DNA of 64,000 nucleotides from Nymphalis io (taxonomy: Eukaryota > Arthropoda > Insecta > Lepidoptera > Nymphalidae): the NCBI RefSeq assembly GCF_905147045.1, contig NC_065898.1, forward strand, positions 248,001-312,000, in the 5' to 3' direction. Each line of letters opens with the position of its first letter. The first letter of the stretch is position 1. Both the position numbers and the translations under genes were made by a program. The notes under the pieces are model-generated. The model saw nothing but the letters and a program-made list of their open reading frames with translations. It did not search any database and had not been told where the DNA came from. Below are positions 1 through 9,800 of the stretch, piece by piece.

Positions 1-66
1 GGTGGTACCTACCCAGACGAGCTTGCACAAAGCCCTACCACCAGTGCACAAAGCCCTACCACCAGT
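1..66 (-). mobile_element. SINE-A 5' end fragment with 21-bp tandem duplication
   Basis: This is the reverse complement of the SINE-A 5' end (ACTGGTGGTAGGGCTTTGTGC...GGTACC), cut by the window edge. The 21-bp unit GCACAAAGCCCTACCACCAGT occurs twice in tandem (25-45 and 46-66), which is not seen in the other copies. It abuts a SINE-C fragment directly. Confidence 0.8.
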
Positions 67-190
67 ATGTATTTACAAAAGAAAAGTAGTATATGTAGTA
101 TATCAGTTGTCTGGTTTCCATAGCACAAGCTTTGTACAAGCTTAATTTGGGATCAGATGGCCGTGTGTGAAAAATGTCCCAGGATATTAT
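67..190 (+). mobile_element. SINE-C 3' fragment
   Basis: The stretch from TTTACAAAAGAAAAGTAGTATATG through GATCAGATGGCCGTGTGTGA matches the 3' two thirds of the fuller copy at 40667-40912. The tRNA-like head is missing. A short (TTA)n tract (about 188-206) follows. Confidence 0.75.
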
Positions 191-206
191 TATTATTATT
201 ATTATA

Positions 207-771
207 TCATTGCTGTTGATGCTCGCTGTGGAATGAGTAAGACCGACACAGTATTATTCTATCGCTTGTCATCTTTGTATCGATGTGATGGCGAGTGAGC
301 CATTAGAGAGAATTATTTTATATCCGTTGGAAGCACATCGACAATGGAAGGAATAGATTTTATTTCTCATAGTGCATTTCTAAGTGTAATGGTGTCCACT
401 AATTTCCCATTTAATTACTTAAATGGGCTGACCATTTGAAAAAATATATCTAAATACTCATTTGTAAGGAGGCATACACAATCCATCGCTAATATCGAAC
501 GTTAAAAGAATTTGTGATTTATTAGGGATCGTTTATATATTTCGTTTTTTTATATACAAGAACATAATTCTCTATTGGCTTATCCTCCCAGTCGGCATGA
601 TTTTCTTTTTTTTTAGTTTCAACAACCCTAATGAATTATAAAGCTAAGCCTTCATCATTAATACTTATTTCTTTGGTGAAATCTGTTTGAAAATCCATTC
701 GGTAGTTTTAGTTGATCGCGTTCAAACAGAAAAATAGACGAATAGTCGCGACAGTAGGACTTTGTTTTAAA

Positions 772-772
<1 letters not shown>
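207..772. other. AT-rich stretch without recognisable feature
   Basis: I see no coding pattern or repeat family in this stretch. Confidence 0.4.

Positions 773-816
<44 letters not shown>
773..816. repeat. (TG)22 microsatellite
   Basis: This is an uninterrupted TG dinucleotide tract of 44 bp. It yields a His-Thr reading frame on the minus strand that is not a gene. Confidence 0.97.
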
Positions 817-817
<1 letters not shown>

Positions 818-2144
818 ATATGATTTACAAATATTCTTAAGACCTTTTTTCCCAAAACGACTGAATCACATATGTTCTGCACGTATATAATATCTTATCA
901 TTAGTAAACATTAATTTATTATAATATTAAATAATATGTTATAATAATTTTGAACGCAATTCGGTTACAGCTGCTGATAACGTGCCCGTCGGCCGAGTAA
1001 ACACTCGTGATACTGAGCAGACAGATGTACAGCTCCGTTTACATTTGTCGTTACGATATCTCATTTATAAATACGACGTGTTTTGAAAAATATTACATTT
1101 AACTACATGTACAGTGCACATCCTATCGGAAACCATGTAGCCGATTTTATTTTGTATTTCAACGTCGCTGTCATTGCGCCTAAGTGACAAAAAAAACATA
1201 GAATTATTCAAGTTTTCAACTTTTCCCGACATTTTGTCGGGAAAAGTAACAAAAATATATTATTGCGCTTAAAATCCGAATAAATACGAAACTATACACT
1301 GAAAATGTTATTCAAATTTAGAATAAAATTATTTATGTTAATCACCGTCTACATTAATATAATTTATGGCTATACATTCAAAAGATATACATTTCTTATC
1401 ATAAAATTATTGTAGTTCATTACGATATAATGTAAACGTGCGGCAGTGTTTGACCCAGTGTAAATAATATTTAAACAACCTTGGGTAGTACATAAGTAAA
1501 CTGTGTTTTGTCAATTCGTCGCTCAAGGACGACTCTGATAATATTTGGTAAACATTTCATAATACGCGTATTATTAGCTAACACACCAAATATTATTAAT
1601 ACGTTTTTAAACAAAACCAATCGCTAGTACAATAATTGATTATTGATTGCGCACGCGATTCCGAGTGACTACTGAAATGCATCTACTTGTTGTGTCGGCA
1701 TCTTTTTTCGTTACGAAAAGCTAATGTTAGTTAAGATTTTAATGACTAGATAATAATTAACTATACTCGGCCGGGATACCACTGATCCAGGGGGCCAACT
1801 GGATGAAGGCTCACCTGAAGCAAAATCGCTACAATCGCCTTGGACATCTGCAACACCGGAAGGCTTGCAGATTCGTTGGAGCCCTTTAAGGAATCTCAGT
1901 CTCAGTAGAAGTCTACTCAGACTCTTTTAAGGTTCCTAAGTCGTAGTTCCCACGTCATATAACACTGAGTTGTTGTGTGAGGTAGAAAACGCCTTGAAAA
2001 TCGTGCTGTTTTGTTGTGATTTCCAGACGAGACGGTGCGAATGGATATTAGAATAACAATTATTTATAAATAACTTGTATTGTTATAATATACACATTCA
2101 AAGCATGTTTTACTACACGATGATCTATATATAATTGCAGTTAC
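817..2144. other. Mostly unannotated AT-rich sequence
   Basis: It holds a 29-bp hairpin (1219-1247) and, near 1800-1895, a possible decayed transposon tail (GCTTGCAGATTCGTTGGAGCCCTTTAAGGA, related in form to the common lepidopteran GCGTTGCCGGCCTTTAAG motif). No gene is visible. Confidence 0.4.
1219..1247. repeat. Perfect short hairpin
   Basis: Arms ACTTTTCCCGACA and TGTCGGGAAAAGT (13 bp each, perfect) are separated by TTT. Its role is unknown. It could be a transposon terminus, but no partner was found. Confidence 0.85.
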
Positions 2145-2275
2145 ATACACACGTCCACAGATTTTATACAACACATGCAGAAATCAGCGTCATGCTTTCT
2201 TTCACCGCCAAGCACGAGATGAATTATTAACTTAGAGAACACGTAAACTTTGGTTCATCAGGATCGGAGGAGGAT
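2145..2275 (-). mobile_element. Degraded SINE-B
   Basis: CACATGCAG...CTTTCACCGCCAAGCACGAGATGAATTATTAAC is the reverse complement of the SINE-B middle section. The head and tail are decayed. Confidence 0.6.
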
Positions 2276-2399
2276 AATTTATTTTAAAGGTAGACATTTG
2301 TTTAACAATGTGAGCGATATATTTTAAGTCAATATCAACATACAAATCAAACATTGGCCAACGACTCACACTCGCACAGAACGACAAATAATCGCAAAA

Positions 2400-2470
2400 T
2401 TATCCTTTCCGCATGTCGCGATAACGCAGACGCGGTCGCGGCGCGCCAGCTGTATGCGATAACTGTGTTT
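2400..2470. other. Local GC-rich island in AT-rich DNA
   Basis: ACGCAGACGCGGTCGCGGCGCGCCAGCTG stands out from the AT-rich surroundings. Its CpGs are undecayed and it matches no repeat family in the window. It could be regulatory; function is unknown. Confidence 0.3.
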
Positions 2471-2574
2471 ATATAACTTATTTATTATATATTTTTTTTG
2501 TTTGCAAATTAGATTGTGTTATCATTTGTTATTGAAAATTTAAATTAAAATATTTTTAAATCCGATACGGTTCA

Positions 2575-2725
2575 GTAGATGCGTTAAATCTAATCGAAGA
2601 AAGCGGGTTCAAATCTGAAAAAGCAACACTGAAGTTTCATTGGTGGAATAAGCCTTATATACAACAACACTTTCCCAAAACGAGATACTCTTATCCCAGC
2701 AGTGTGACATCGACAGGTTATTGTT
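2575..2725 (+). mobile_element. Internally deleted SINE-B
   Basis: A B-box-like GGGTTCAAATCTG and CACTGAAGTTTCAT (head) are joined directly to TGGTGGAATAAGCC...CCCAGCAGTGTGACAT..CAGGTTATT (tail). The middle of the element is missing. Confidence 0.65.
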
Positions 2726-3251
2726 TAACTGAGAAATTGTGTATTATACTGTATTGTATGTATTGCTACCATTACCAAAAGTGTCTGCTTTAGTGGTTGG
2801 GTGGAACTGCTTTAAAATTGACCCGAGTTTTGACCAACACACACTAACAGAAGACCTTAAATAAATGTTTATTAATACTTAAAATTTGAATGTTAAATAA
2901 GACAAAAATGATTAAATCAGCACTGCTAAATATCTGTGTTGGCCGTTATCCGCGCGTGCAATTCGCCGCGCCACGCTGTCTTGGCGTGAACTATTACTGA
3001 TCTACAAATAAATATATTTACATAGAAAATAACATTAGCTCACCATACCAATAGATCTCCTGTTCCCAATCAATCTAATAATACAACGCGTTTCAAAATA
3101 AACTTTACATTTTGTTCAAAAATATCTGCAACTCGTTTGCTTACGAACATATAATAGTATTTCAGAAAATCAGCTATTAAACATGTTACTATCAACTACA
3201 TACTCGCGCATGTTTACGCAAAGATTAAAACATGTACTGGTATAACTTATA
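2726..3251. other. Stretch without gene
   Basis: This is AT-rich apart from a CpG-bearing patch near 2940-2995 (GTTATCCGCGCGTGCAATTCGCCGCGCC). No repeat family or reading frame is recognised. Confidence 0.35.
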
Positions 3252-3455
3252 AGCAGTAACAGTAACCTGTTAATGTCCCACTGCTGCGCTAAGCCATCCT
3301 CTCCCTTTTGAGGAGAAGGCTTAGAGCTTATTCCATCACGCTGCTCCAATACGGGTTGGTAGAATACACATGTGGCAGAATTTCAATTATACTAGACACA
3401 TGCAGATTTCTGCTCGATGTTTTCCTTTACGAAGAACGAGGTGAATTAGCACAAT
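3252..3455 (-). mobile_element. SINE-B, 3' two thirds
   Basis: In reverse complement it runs from the SINE-B tail (AACCTGTTAATGTCCCACTGCTG) through CCACGCTGCTCCAA and ACACATGCAG to GAGGTGAATTA. The tRNA-like head is missing. Confidence 0.8.
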
Positions 3456-3500
3456 TAGTTTATTTATTTTGTTATAAAATTTTACTACTATTAAATTTTA

Positions 3501-3570
3501 CTTGGTAGCAGGACTTTTTAAAAGCTCGTCTTGGTAAGTTTATCATACATTCTACCGCTAAGCAGTAATA
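3501..3570 (+). mobile_element. SINE-A, left part, split by SINE-B
   Basis: TTGGTAGCAGGACTT...AAGCTCGTCTTGGTAAG...CATTCTACCGCTAAGCAGTAATA is a diverged SINE-A 5' region. It continues at 3878 after a SINE-B insertion. AAGCAGTAATA (3560-3570) repeats exactly at 3878-3888. Confidence 0.75.
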
Positions 3571-3877
3571 AGTAACAGCCTGTAAATGCCCCACTGCTGG
3601 GCTAAGGCCTCCTCTCCCTTTTTGAGGAGAAGGTTTGGAGCTTATTTCACCACGCTGCTCCAATGCGGGTTGGTAGAATACACATGTACATAAAAAGTCA
3701 AGATGGCCCAGTAGTAAGAACGCGTGAATCTTAACCGATGAACGTGGGTTCAAACCCGGGCATGCACCTCTGAATTTTCATGTGCTTAATTTCTGTTTAT
3801 AATTCATCTCGTGCTTTTCGGTGAAGGAAAATATCGTGAGGAAACCTGCATGTGTCTAATTTCATTGAAACTATGCC
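3571..3877 (-). mobile_element. SINE-B insertion with inverted 5' half
   Basis: Positions 3571-3685 are the SINE-B 3' half in reverse complement (tail to CCAACCCGCATTGGAGCAGCG). Positions about 3690-3877 are the SINE-B head in plus orientation (AAGATGGCCCAGTAGTAAG, GGTTCAAACCCGGGC, through CATTGAAACTATGCC). The two halves complement each other, so they read as one element with its 5' half flipped. The block is bounded by an exact 11-bp duplication, AAGCAGTAATA, at 3560-3570 and 3878-3888. 5' inversion is known for L1 retrotransposition (twin priming); its use for this SINE is inference. Confidence 0.75.
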
Positions 3878-4082
3878 AAGCAGTAATACTTAGTATTAAT
3901 GTATTTCGGTTTGAAGGATGAGTGAGCCAGTGGAATTACAGACACAAGTGACATAACATCTCAGTTGCCAAGGTTGGTGGCGCATTGAAGGGATGGATAT
4001 TATTCTTACAATGCCAATGTCGATGGGCGAAGTTACCATTAGGCTCAGCTGCCAATCTGCCTAACCGATAGAATAATAAAAC
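3878..4082 (+). mobile_element. SINE-A, right part, split by SINE-B
   Basis: It continues SINE-A from the CAGTACTTAGTA region through GGTTTGAAGGATGAGTGAGCCAGTG, CAAGGTTGGTGGCGCATTG and ACAATGCCAATGTCGATGGGC to an A-rich end. Together with 3501-3570 it makes one near full-length, diverged SINE-A. Confidence 0.8.
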
Positions 4083-5270
4083 AGAACACAAATAATAATT
4101 AAATACAACAAAATTCGGTTCGTGCTGAAACCTCGGTTGGGATTCACGTGTTTTAGACCAGTAATTAGAATTTAATTAACAAATAACCAAACAATTTGTT
4201 TCTTTCGACGTTGTAAAGATAAAGTAAATAATTCCATAGTTTCTCTCAAAGGATAATCAATCACTCGGAACAGTTTTCAAATACCGTCGGAAACCTTTTC
4301 GTATAAGAATCTTTTCGCCCCTTCAGTTTCAAGCTCAGCTTATTGTTATATATTATATATCCTTATTAAATACATGAATTGTTTTGTAACTACATAACAT
4401 AATATACATGAAGTGCCTCGCGGTTATACTCGCAATAAACTTGTAGTAGAGATGGAATAATAAAAATTTCTATAACAAGAAACAAAACAACGCTATCTGA
4501 ATATTCTTGTGTCGGATAAAATTCTACCGCCATTCATATTGGAACAGCGTTGAATAAACTCCAAATCTTCGCCTTAGAAAGGAGGTTTATACTGTAATGA
4601 TTTGTTGATTTTTAATAATTAATAAATTTATATATAGAGTTGGCCTAGTTTTCGTAACTCGACCATAATTGCTATTGAAAATTCGAGAAAAACATGTGAA
4701 TTGTCTCGTTTCGATTTCTTATTTCCAATTTTTTTAATGGAAACACTAAGTTCGTCAATCGCTACCAAAAGAAAACAATCCGCTCAAAGACAAAAAATAA
4801 GCTGTTACGTCTTTGTCTATTTATCTGTATGTAATACAACCACCAAAATGGAAAATAAACAAGACATAATATTGGAATATATTTTCCTTTCGCGAACGTA
4901 AAACATATAAAACTGTTATAGTTTTGAGTTCCTTTCGTAGAAATGCTAATATAATGGAATAAACATGACACGAGAATATTTCTAACAAGGTTTGATCTTA
5001 GGGTTATCCGATGTTCTTAAAGGCAAGACGAAATGTTTATTATTAACAAAAATATTCAAAGGTTTTCGAGATAGCCGCCCGCGGCGAGGACGGACGAGAC
5101 GCCAGTTGCATTTCCATGTCTTAATTAAGTGAGCTCGGAGCGAACATTTTATTTTTGACTTACGAATTTTCTTTACGTAAACAACGTAAATCATTTCATG
5201 TTTATTGACAACAAACAAATTTATGGTCTTAATGAACTTAACACATATTACGCATTATATAAAATACATC
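4083..5270. other. Stretch without gene; possible regulatory patch
   Basis: This is AT-rich with no repeat family seen. At 5060-5150 there is a compact GC-richer patch (GATAGCCGCCCGCGGCGAGGACGG, then CCATGTCTTAATTAAGTGAGCTCGGAG) next to AAACAACGTAAATCATTTCATGTTTATTG. It could be a conserved non-coding element, which only comparison with related genomes can show. Confidence 0.3.
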
Positions 5271-5285
5271 AGGCCAAATTAACAA

Positions 5286-5857
5286 CGAGGTCAAGCGGCG
5301 TCCATCCAGGATCGGCGGAGGTTGAGCGAGTCAGGGCCCTAGCCCAGCGAGCCTTGATTCGTAGGTGGGAGGAGGACCTGAGGTCCCCCTCAGCAGGCCT
5401 AGTGACAGTAGAGGCGGTCCGCCCCCACTTGAGTCGCTGGGTGGAACGGAGTCACGGCACACTCACATTCAGGCTGACGCAGGTACTTGCCGGACACGGT
5501 TGTTTCGGTAAGTACCTGCACCGGATAGCGAGGCGGGAGGTGACACCCTCCTGCCATGAGTGTGGTGCGCCTTCGGACACAGCGTGCCATACTCTGATGG
5601 AGTGTGCCGCTTGGGGACCTCAGCGCCTGTCCCTGGCGGCCTTAGTCGGTGAAGACCTCTCGCTGCCGAGTGTGATAAACGCCATGCTTGGTAGCGAAAG
5701 GTGCTGGTTGGAGACGGTCTCCTTCTGCGAAAATGTCATGTCGCAGAAGGAGGCAGCGGAGCGGGAGCGTGAGGAGAGGGCCTCCGCTGACTCGCTTCGC
5801 CGAAAAAGACCGGGGAGAAGGCGTCAGCGCTATGCGCACCTTCTCCTCCCGCCCTAA
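5286..5857 (+). pseudogene. R1-clade LINE ORF2 C-terminal fragment
   Basis: The frame is open for about 190 codons across the inserted segment (VERVRALAQRALIRRWEEDL ... RRYAHLLLPP). It ends with a region typical of the C-terminus of R1-clade ORF2 proteins, including a CCHC-type zinc knuckle (CHECGAPSDTACHTLMEC, C-x2-C-x8-H-x4-C) and an Arg/Glu-rich tail. The endonuclease and reverse transcriptase domains are absent through 5' truncation. The ATG at 5198 that opens the long frame lies in flanking DNA, so the 219-residue reading frame is a chance fusion and no product is expected. Absence of stops suggests a fairly recent insertion. Confidence 0.88.
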
Positions 5858-5870
5858 GTGTTGCCTGGGT

Positions 5871-5901
5871 TAGGGGGTCTTTGTAATCTGAGAACCCCCT
5901 A
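5871..5901 (+). other. Stem-loop in the LINE 3' UTR
   Basis: Arms TAGGGGGT (5871-5878) and ACCCCCTA (5894-5901) enclose a 15-nt loop. The same place in copy 2 (29163-29170/29190-29197) and, with one mismatch, in copy 3 (36951-36958/36977-36985) can form the same stem. It could serve recognition of the RNA by its reverse transcriptase (inference). Confidence 0.55.
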
Positions 5902-6105
5902 GGATTTGGAGGCCTGCAGAGGCGGGCCAACCGTCGGGGCGTCACGGTAGTATGCGCAAGCGATCCCATGACGCCCCTCGAAAAGGCGGTGTGGGTACCG
6001 CTGGTTTTTTAGTGGGTATTCCGGCAGATACTCGGCGCCGGCGAGTCCCACATACCCCCCCACTTCAAGTGGGGGAAACGCGAAAAAAAAAGGCCAAATT
6101 AACAA

Positions 6106-7083
6106 AAAAAAAACAATTAATAAACATTGCATTATAATAGTATGCTGTTTATTATATGTATATTAACATAATAAAATAAATGCACTAAGACGAAAAATAT
6201 CCTTATTTTATCAATTATATAAAGTAACAATAGTGCAATGGAAAGTACCCCTAAATTAGCCACTGTCACCACCTCCTAATTGAAAGGTTTAGTGGGTGAT
6301 AGACGATGTACTGTGGGTTGATGTAACGCCCTCGCTATCTCAATATGTTTACTGTTATCCTTCGACCGTTTTCCTAAGACACTGAGCTTTAAATACTTAA
6401 ATGCATAATATATTTTGTGATTGTCAAGATGCCACGATCATTTATATTCACAGAGGTTTTACACAAGAGGACACGCAATATCACGTATCATATAAGATTT
6501 AACATTATATTAATATACAAATTGTACGATTTATTTTATTACACTTATTAATAAAGCAATGTCATTCGAACAAAACATATTTGCGCTGAACGACAGATGT
6601 CACAAAATTTATCATATGTGTAAACATATTCATGCAATAATAGTAATACAAACTATATAAAATAACGGTCACAGTCGCATGAAATATTTAACAATGAATA
6701 CAATCTTTACGATGGAAGCGTCGTAAAACAATTTTAGAATGTAAAATTTTATTAAAGGGCTGAAATATATACACAATTATATTCGGTTTATGGTCGTTCG
6801 ACTATTGTTGTAGGGCGGGGAAGCGATAATTATGACTAATCCAAAGATGCAGCCGGTGACGTAAATTATGTTGATATAAAACACCATGATAAACCTATAA
6901 AAATACAATAGAAAAGTCGAAAGGAATGGAAGTTAGGTACTAAATATTTAATGGGGATTTATAAAGATAGATATAAAAAACTAAGACGGAGGGTTTGCTT
7001 GCTCGAATGCGCGGTATCTTTCTTTGATACATTGAGCATCTAGCTTAAATGCGAAATTTAAAGAAGTGATTATTTAGTGTTGT
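6106..7083. other. AT-rich stretch without recognisable feature
   Basis: No gene is visible. A short patch at 6250-6320 (GCCACTGTCACCACCTCCTAATTG...) could be decayed SINE-A, but too little remains to call it. Confidence 0.35.
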
Positions 7084-7125
7084 AATATATAATATATATA
7101 TATATATAATATATAATATGTAATA

Positions 7126-7167
<42 letters not shown>

Positions 7168-7205
7168 ATATGTAATATATTATATATATATATATATATA
7201 TATTA
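7084..7205. repeat. Compound AT microsatellite
   Basis: AT runs are broken by AATATATAATATGTAATAT, and that interrupting motif occurs twice. This suggests duplication of a larger unit within the tract. Confidence 0.9.
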
Positions 7206-7433
7206 TTTTTATTATCATTGGGAAACATACAGTACACACCATGTATATACATTATACAACAATTAACTCGTTCACACACCAATCAAGTTTCCACTTAAAA
7301 CTAATTCATGTATGTCAGTAATCAAGCAATTTAGTAAATTATAAATAATAATTATGAAGATTCAAACAATTATTATTTTTATTAAATTGTGATATATTTC
7401 CCTTTAACAGTATTTGTAATTGCATGTACACAC

Positions 7434-7641
7434 ATGCCACCTAATTGTAAGTCATCACCACCGCCCATCGACATGGCATTGAAAGAAATATAACAATTCC
7501 TTACATCGTCAATGGTCACCTAACCTAAGAAACTAAGATGATATAATCCTTATACTCTCCACCCCTCAAGCCAACAAGTATGAGAAGAATATGTGATGAA
7601 TGGGTATCCAGACGGGCTTGCATGAAACCTTACCACCAAGT
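7434..7641 (-). mobile_element. Old, degraded SINE-A
   Basis: CATGCCACCTAATTGTAAGTCATCACC...CCCATCGACATGGCATTGAAAGAAAT...CCAGACGGGCTTGCATGAAACCTTACCACCAAGT follows SINE-A in reverse complement from 3' to 5' end, with many substitutions. Confidence 0.7.
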
Positions 7642-7782
7642 AAATAACCTATTCACAGTTCTTAGATATTATTTAATAAAACTTGATAAGGAGTTAGGCT
7701 CATTTTGGAAGATGTTGCTGAGCTGAATGTTTTCATGTTATTTTTTTAAATATACTACTTAAACAACTTAAAAATATTAAGT

Positions 7783-7935
7783 AAAAGGCCGTAAATAGCC
7801 CATAGCTGGGCGAACAGCTAATCTGTTCTTAAGGAAAAAGTTAAGAGCTCACACCACGCTGCTTTAATGTGGGTTGAAGTATATGGCGAAAATTAATCCG
7901 GCAGATGCAGGTTTCCTCACGATGATTAAAAGATA
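7783..7935 (-). mobile_element. Degraded SINE-B
   Basis: GGCCGTAAATAGCCCATAGCTGGGC...ACCACGCTGCTTTAATGTGGGTTG...GATGCAGGTTTCCTCACGATG is the reverse complement of the SINE-B 3' half. Confidence 0.7.
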
Positions 7936-9344
7936 ACGTAAAACTTGATATTTTTATCTTTCATCTTTAATAATTCGTAACGTAGAGAGAACAGCTCGCT
8001 TGTAAAATTAGATACGTTTTAAAAAAATAATAATTAATTATGTCTTACCATTATATTTTTAGGAACAACAATACCTCGGTGTACTTAAATGACGAGGAAT
8101 CACTTTGCTTTCCAAACATGGAACTTATCACTCAGAAATAAGAACCAAAATTTTAATAACAATATCGTTGTGTTTGTTACTATTTGCCATTGTTTCTCGT
8201 AATTTGTTTTACGAGTGACTTTTATCTCTATGTTATTTATAGGCATTGGATCAGGTTTTCTTATGAGAATAGTTTTGTTATATAAGTTGTTTTTTTTTTA
8301 ATTAATATTTTATTATGTTTATGATTTACGATTTAATTCAGTGAAAATAAATTTCTTTATCTGATAAGTCAGTGTTACAATCCAGTAACGATAGGTTTCG
8401 CTGCATAAATAAATAAAAATAGTTCTTCTGAATCGCACTGGCATTATTTTTGGTATTGTGTGTGTATGTATGTATGTTGTCATAAACAATATTATAAGCT
8501 CAACAAATTTAACAAAGTAACCTAAACAGTGTAACGCACTTCCTTTGTTTCATTCACCATTCGATCCTCGGATTACTTCTGGCGTAAACAATATTGATGT
8601 TAATAAATAATAATTATAATTAGTGAACATATGTGACTTTAAAAAACTTCAGTCGTTTTTTTTAGGTCTAATTTAATGTCAATCCTCGTATTTAAGAGCC
8701 TGGCAACCCTAAATGTTAACTTGCCTTTTGATCGATCTTTTCTTCGACTGAGATGATTTGAAAGTGTTCAATTCAAAACCTCATTACCTTTATCAAATTT
8801 TCAGAGATAAGTTGGCGAGCGTGACACTAATCTCCACAACTAATACATAACTGGTTGTACCAAACTGTACCAGCATTGTTGAATAATATTATAAACTAAC
8901 ATTGTATATATATTCGTTAGCAAATAACGCCGAATCACTGAACTGATATTAGCGAATTTAAAGTATTCTGGAATTTATAAATTGCGGTATTTAAAGATAG
9001 TTTATTGATCACACGAGTTCAACAAATTATCAAATTAGCTTTCTTACTAGAGATTAATGACTAAAATGTAAGATAAGATACAGAGGTAGTTTTCTCATAA
9101 TATATTATTCGAGGAAATTATTAATCAAAGTTTATCCTTCAGGCTTAGCGACATGACCAAATGTTTCTCGGAACATCAGCGCTGGTCTGTAATCACGAGC
9201 CATTGATAACACGTGAAAATGTGAGCAGAGATTTCCTTTAAGTGTAATTTACTATCAGTGCTATTTGAAAGATGACTCGATCACTTTCTTGTGTTTTGGT
9301 TTGTGTTCCTTCGCATTCAATGTTTATTTTATATACGAGTAGTA
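7936..9344. other. Stretch without gene
   Basis: AT-rich; no reading frame or repeat family could be assigned. Confidence 0.35.
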
Positions 9345-9430
9345 ACAAAGTAAAGTAAATATTCCACTGCTGGGCTAAGGCCTCGTAATATCGGAGACGG
9401 TTCGGATCCAATGAAGGTTGGTTATATACA
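9345..9430 (-). mobile_element. SINE-B tail fragment
   Basis: AGTAAAGTAAATATTCCACTGCTGGGCTAAGGCCTCGTAATATCGG matches the reverse complement of the SINE-B 3' end. The remainder is decayed. Confidence 0.6.
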
Positions 9431-9519
9431 CGTTACTATTATAAAATAATTCTCTCAGTTTTTACTTTCATGTTTTCATTTAAAATATTATTTTTATTAC
9501 AATTGGATTGTGGTTGATG

Positions 9520-9800
9520 ATCTAGATGATGTGGGTACAAATACTAGTTCGAGCTGATGAAAATATTAGATTTTTTGTCAAGAAAGTTTAGAAATTGGGA
9601 GTCTTACGTTCCTTATCGGCAGGGTATTTAAAGCCGTCGTAACTCTCCACCCATGTCGATTTTCTGTCATTGAATCATGAGAGTGAGGGAATAGAGAGTT
9701 CACCTGCATTTGCGCGTGTACTAGTACACTATTTCTGCATACACATACCTGTACAGTTGACTAGTCTCCCTTGAGACTGCCGTGTGTCGGTTAAGAGAAC
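9520..9800 (+). mobile_element. Degraded SINE-D
   Basis: After a decayed head it shows AAAGCCGTCGTAACTCTCC, GAGTGAGGGAATAGAGAGTTCACCTGCATTTGCGC, ACTATTTCTGC and TTGACTAGTCTCCCTTGAGACTGCC, in the order seen in the SINE-D copies at 24119 and 39582. Confidence 0.65.

Larger units (their letters stand above)
5286..6091 (+). mobile_element. 5'-truncated R1-clade LINE insertion, copy 1
   Basis: The insertion is flanked by an exact 14-bp target duplication, GGCCAAATTAACAA, at 5272-5285 and 6092-6105. It holds the 3' end of ORF2 (to the TAA at 5855-5857), a GC-rich 3' UTR of about 230 bp ending in CCCCACTTCAAGTGGGGGAAACGCG, and an A tail. Copies 2 (29000-29591) and 3 (36726-37489) share the ORF end and the UTR. 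The target is ordinary AT-rich DNA, not 28S rDNA, so this family is not restricted to the classical R1 site. Confidence 0.92.

Noticed and set aside
658..882. 74-codon minus-strand frame with a His-Thr repeat
   Set aside because: It is the translation of a (TG)22 microsatellite; nothing around it looks coding.
3472..3753. 93-codon minus-strand frame
   Set aside because: It runs through SINE-A and SINE-B sequence and is a chance frame.
5399..5969. Several overlapping frames on both strands
   Set aside because: They are shadows of the R1-clade ORF2 end, which is GC-rich and so poor in stops in all frames.
5286..6091. rDNA (28S) target expected for a classical R1 element
   Set aside because: The flanks are AT-rich unique DNA with no rRNA similarity that I can see, so no rRNA gene is called.
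7084..7205. Possible replication or matrix-attachment element
   Set aside because: AT tracts alone do not support this; a microsatellite explains it.
7070..7282. 70-codon Ile/Tyr frame
   Set aside because: It is a translation of the compound AT microsatellite.
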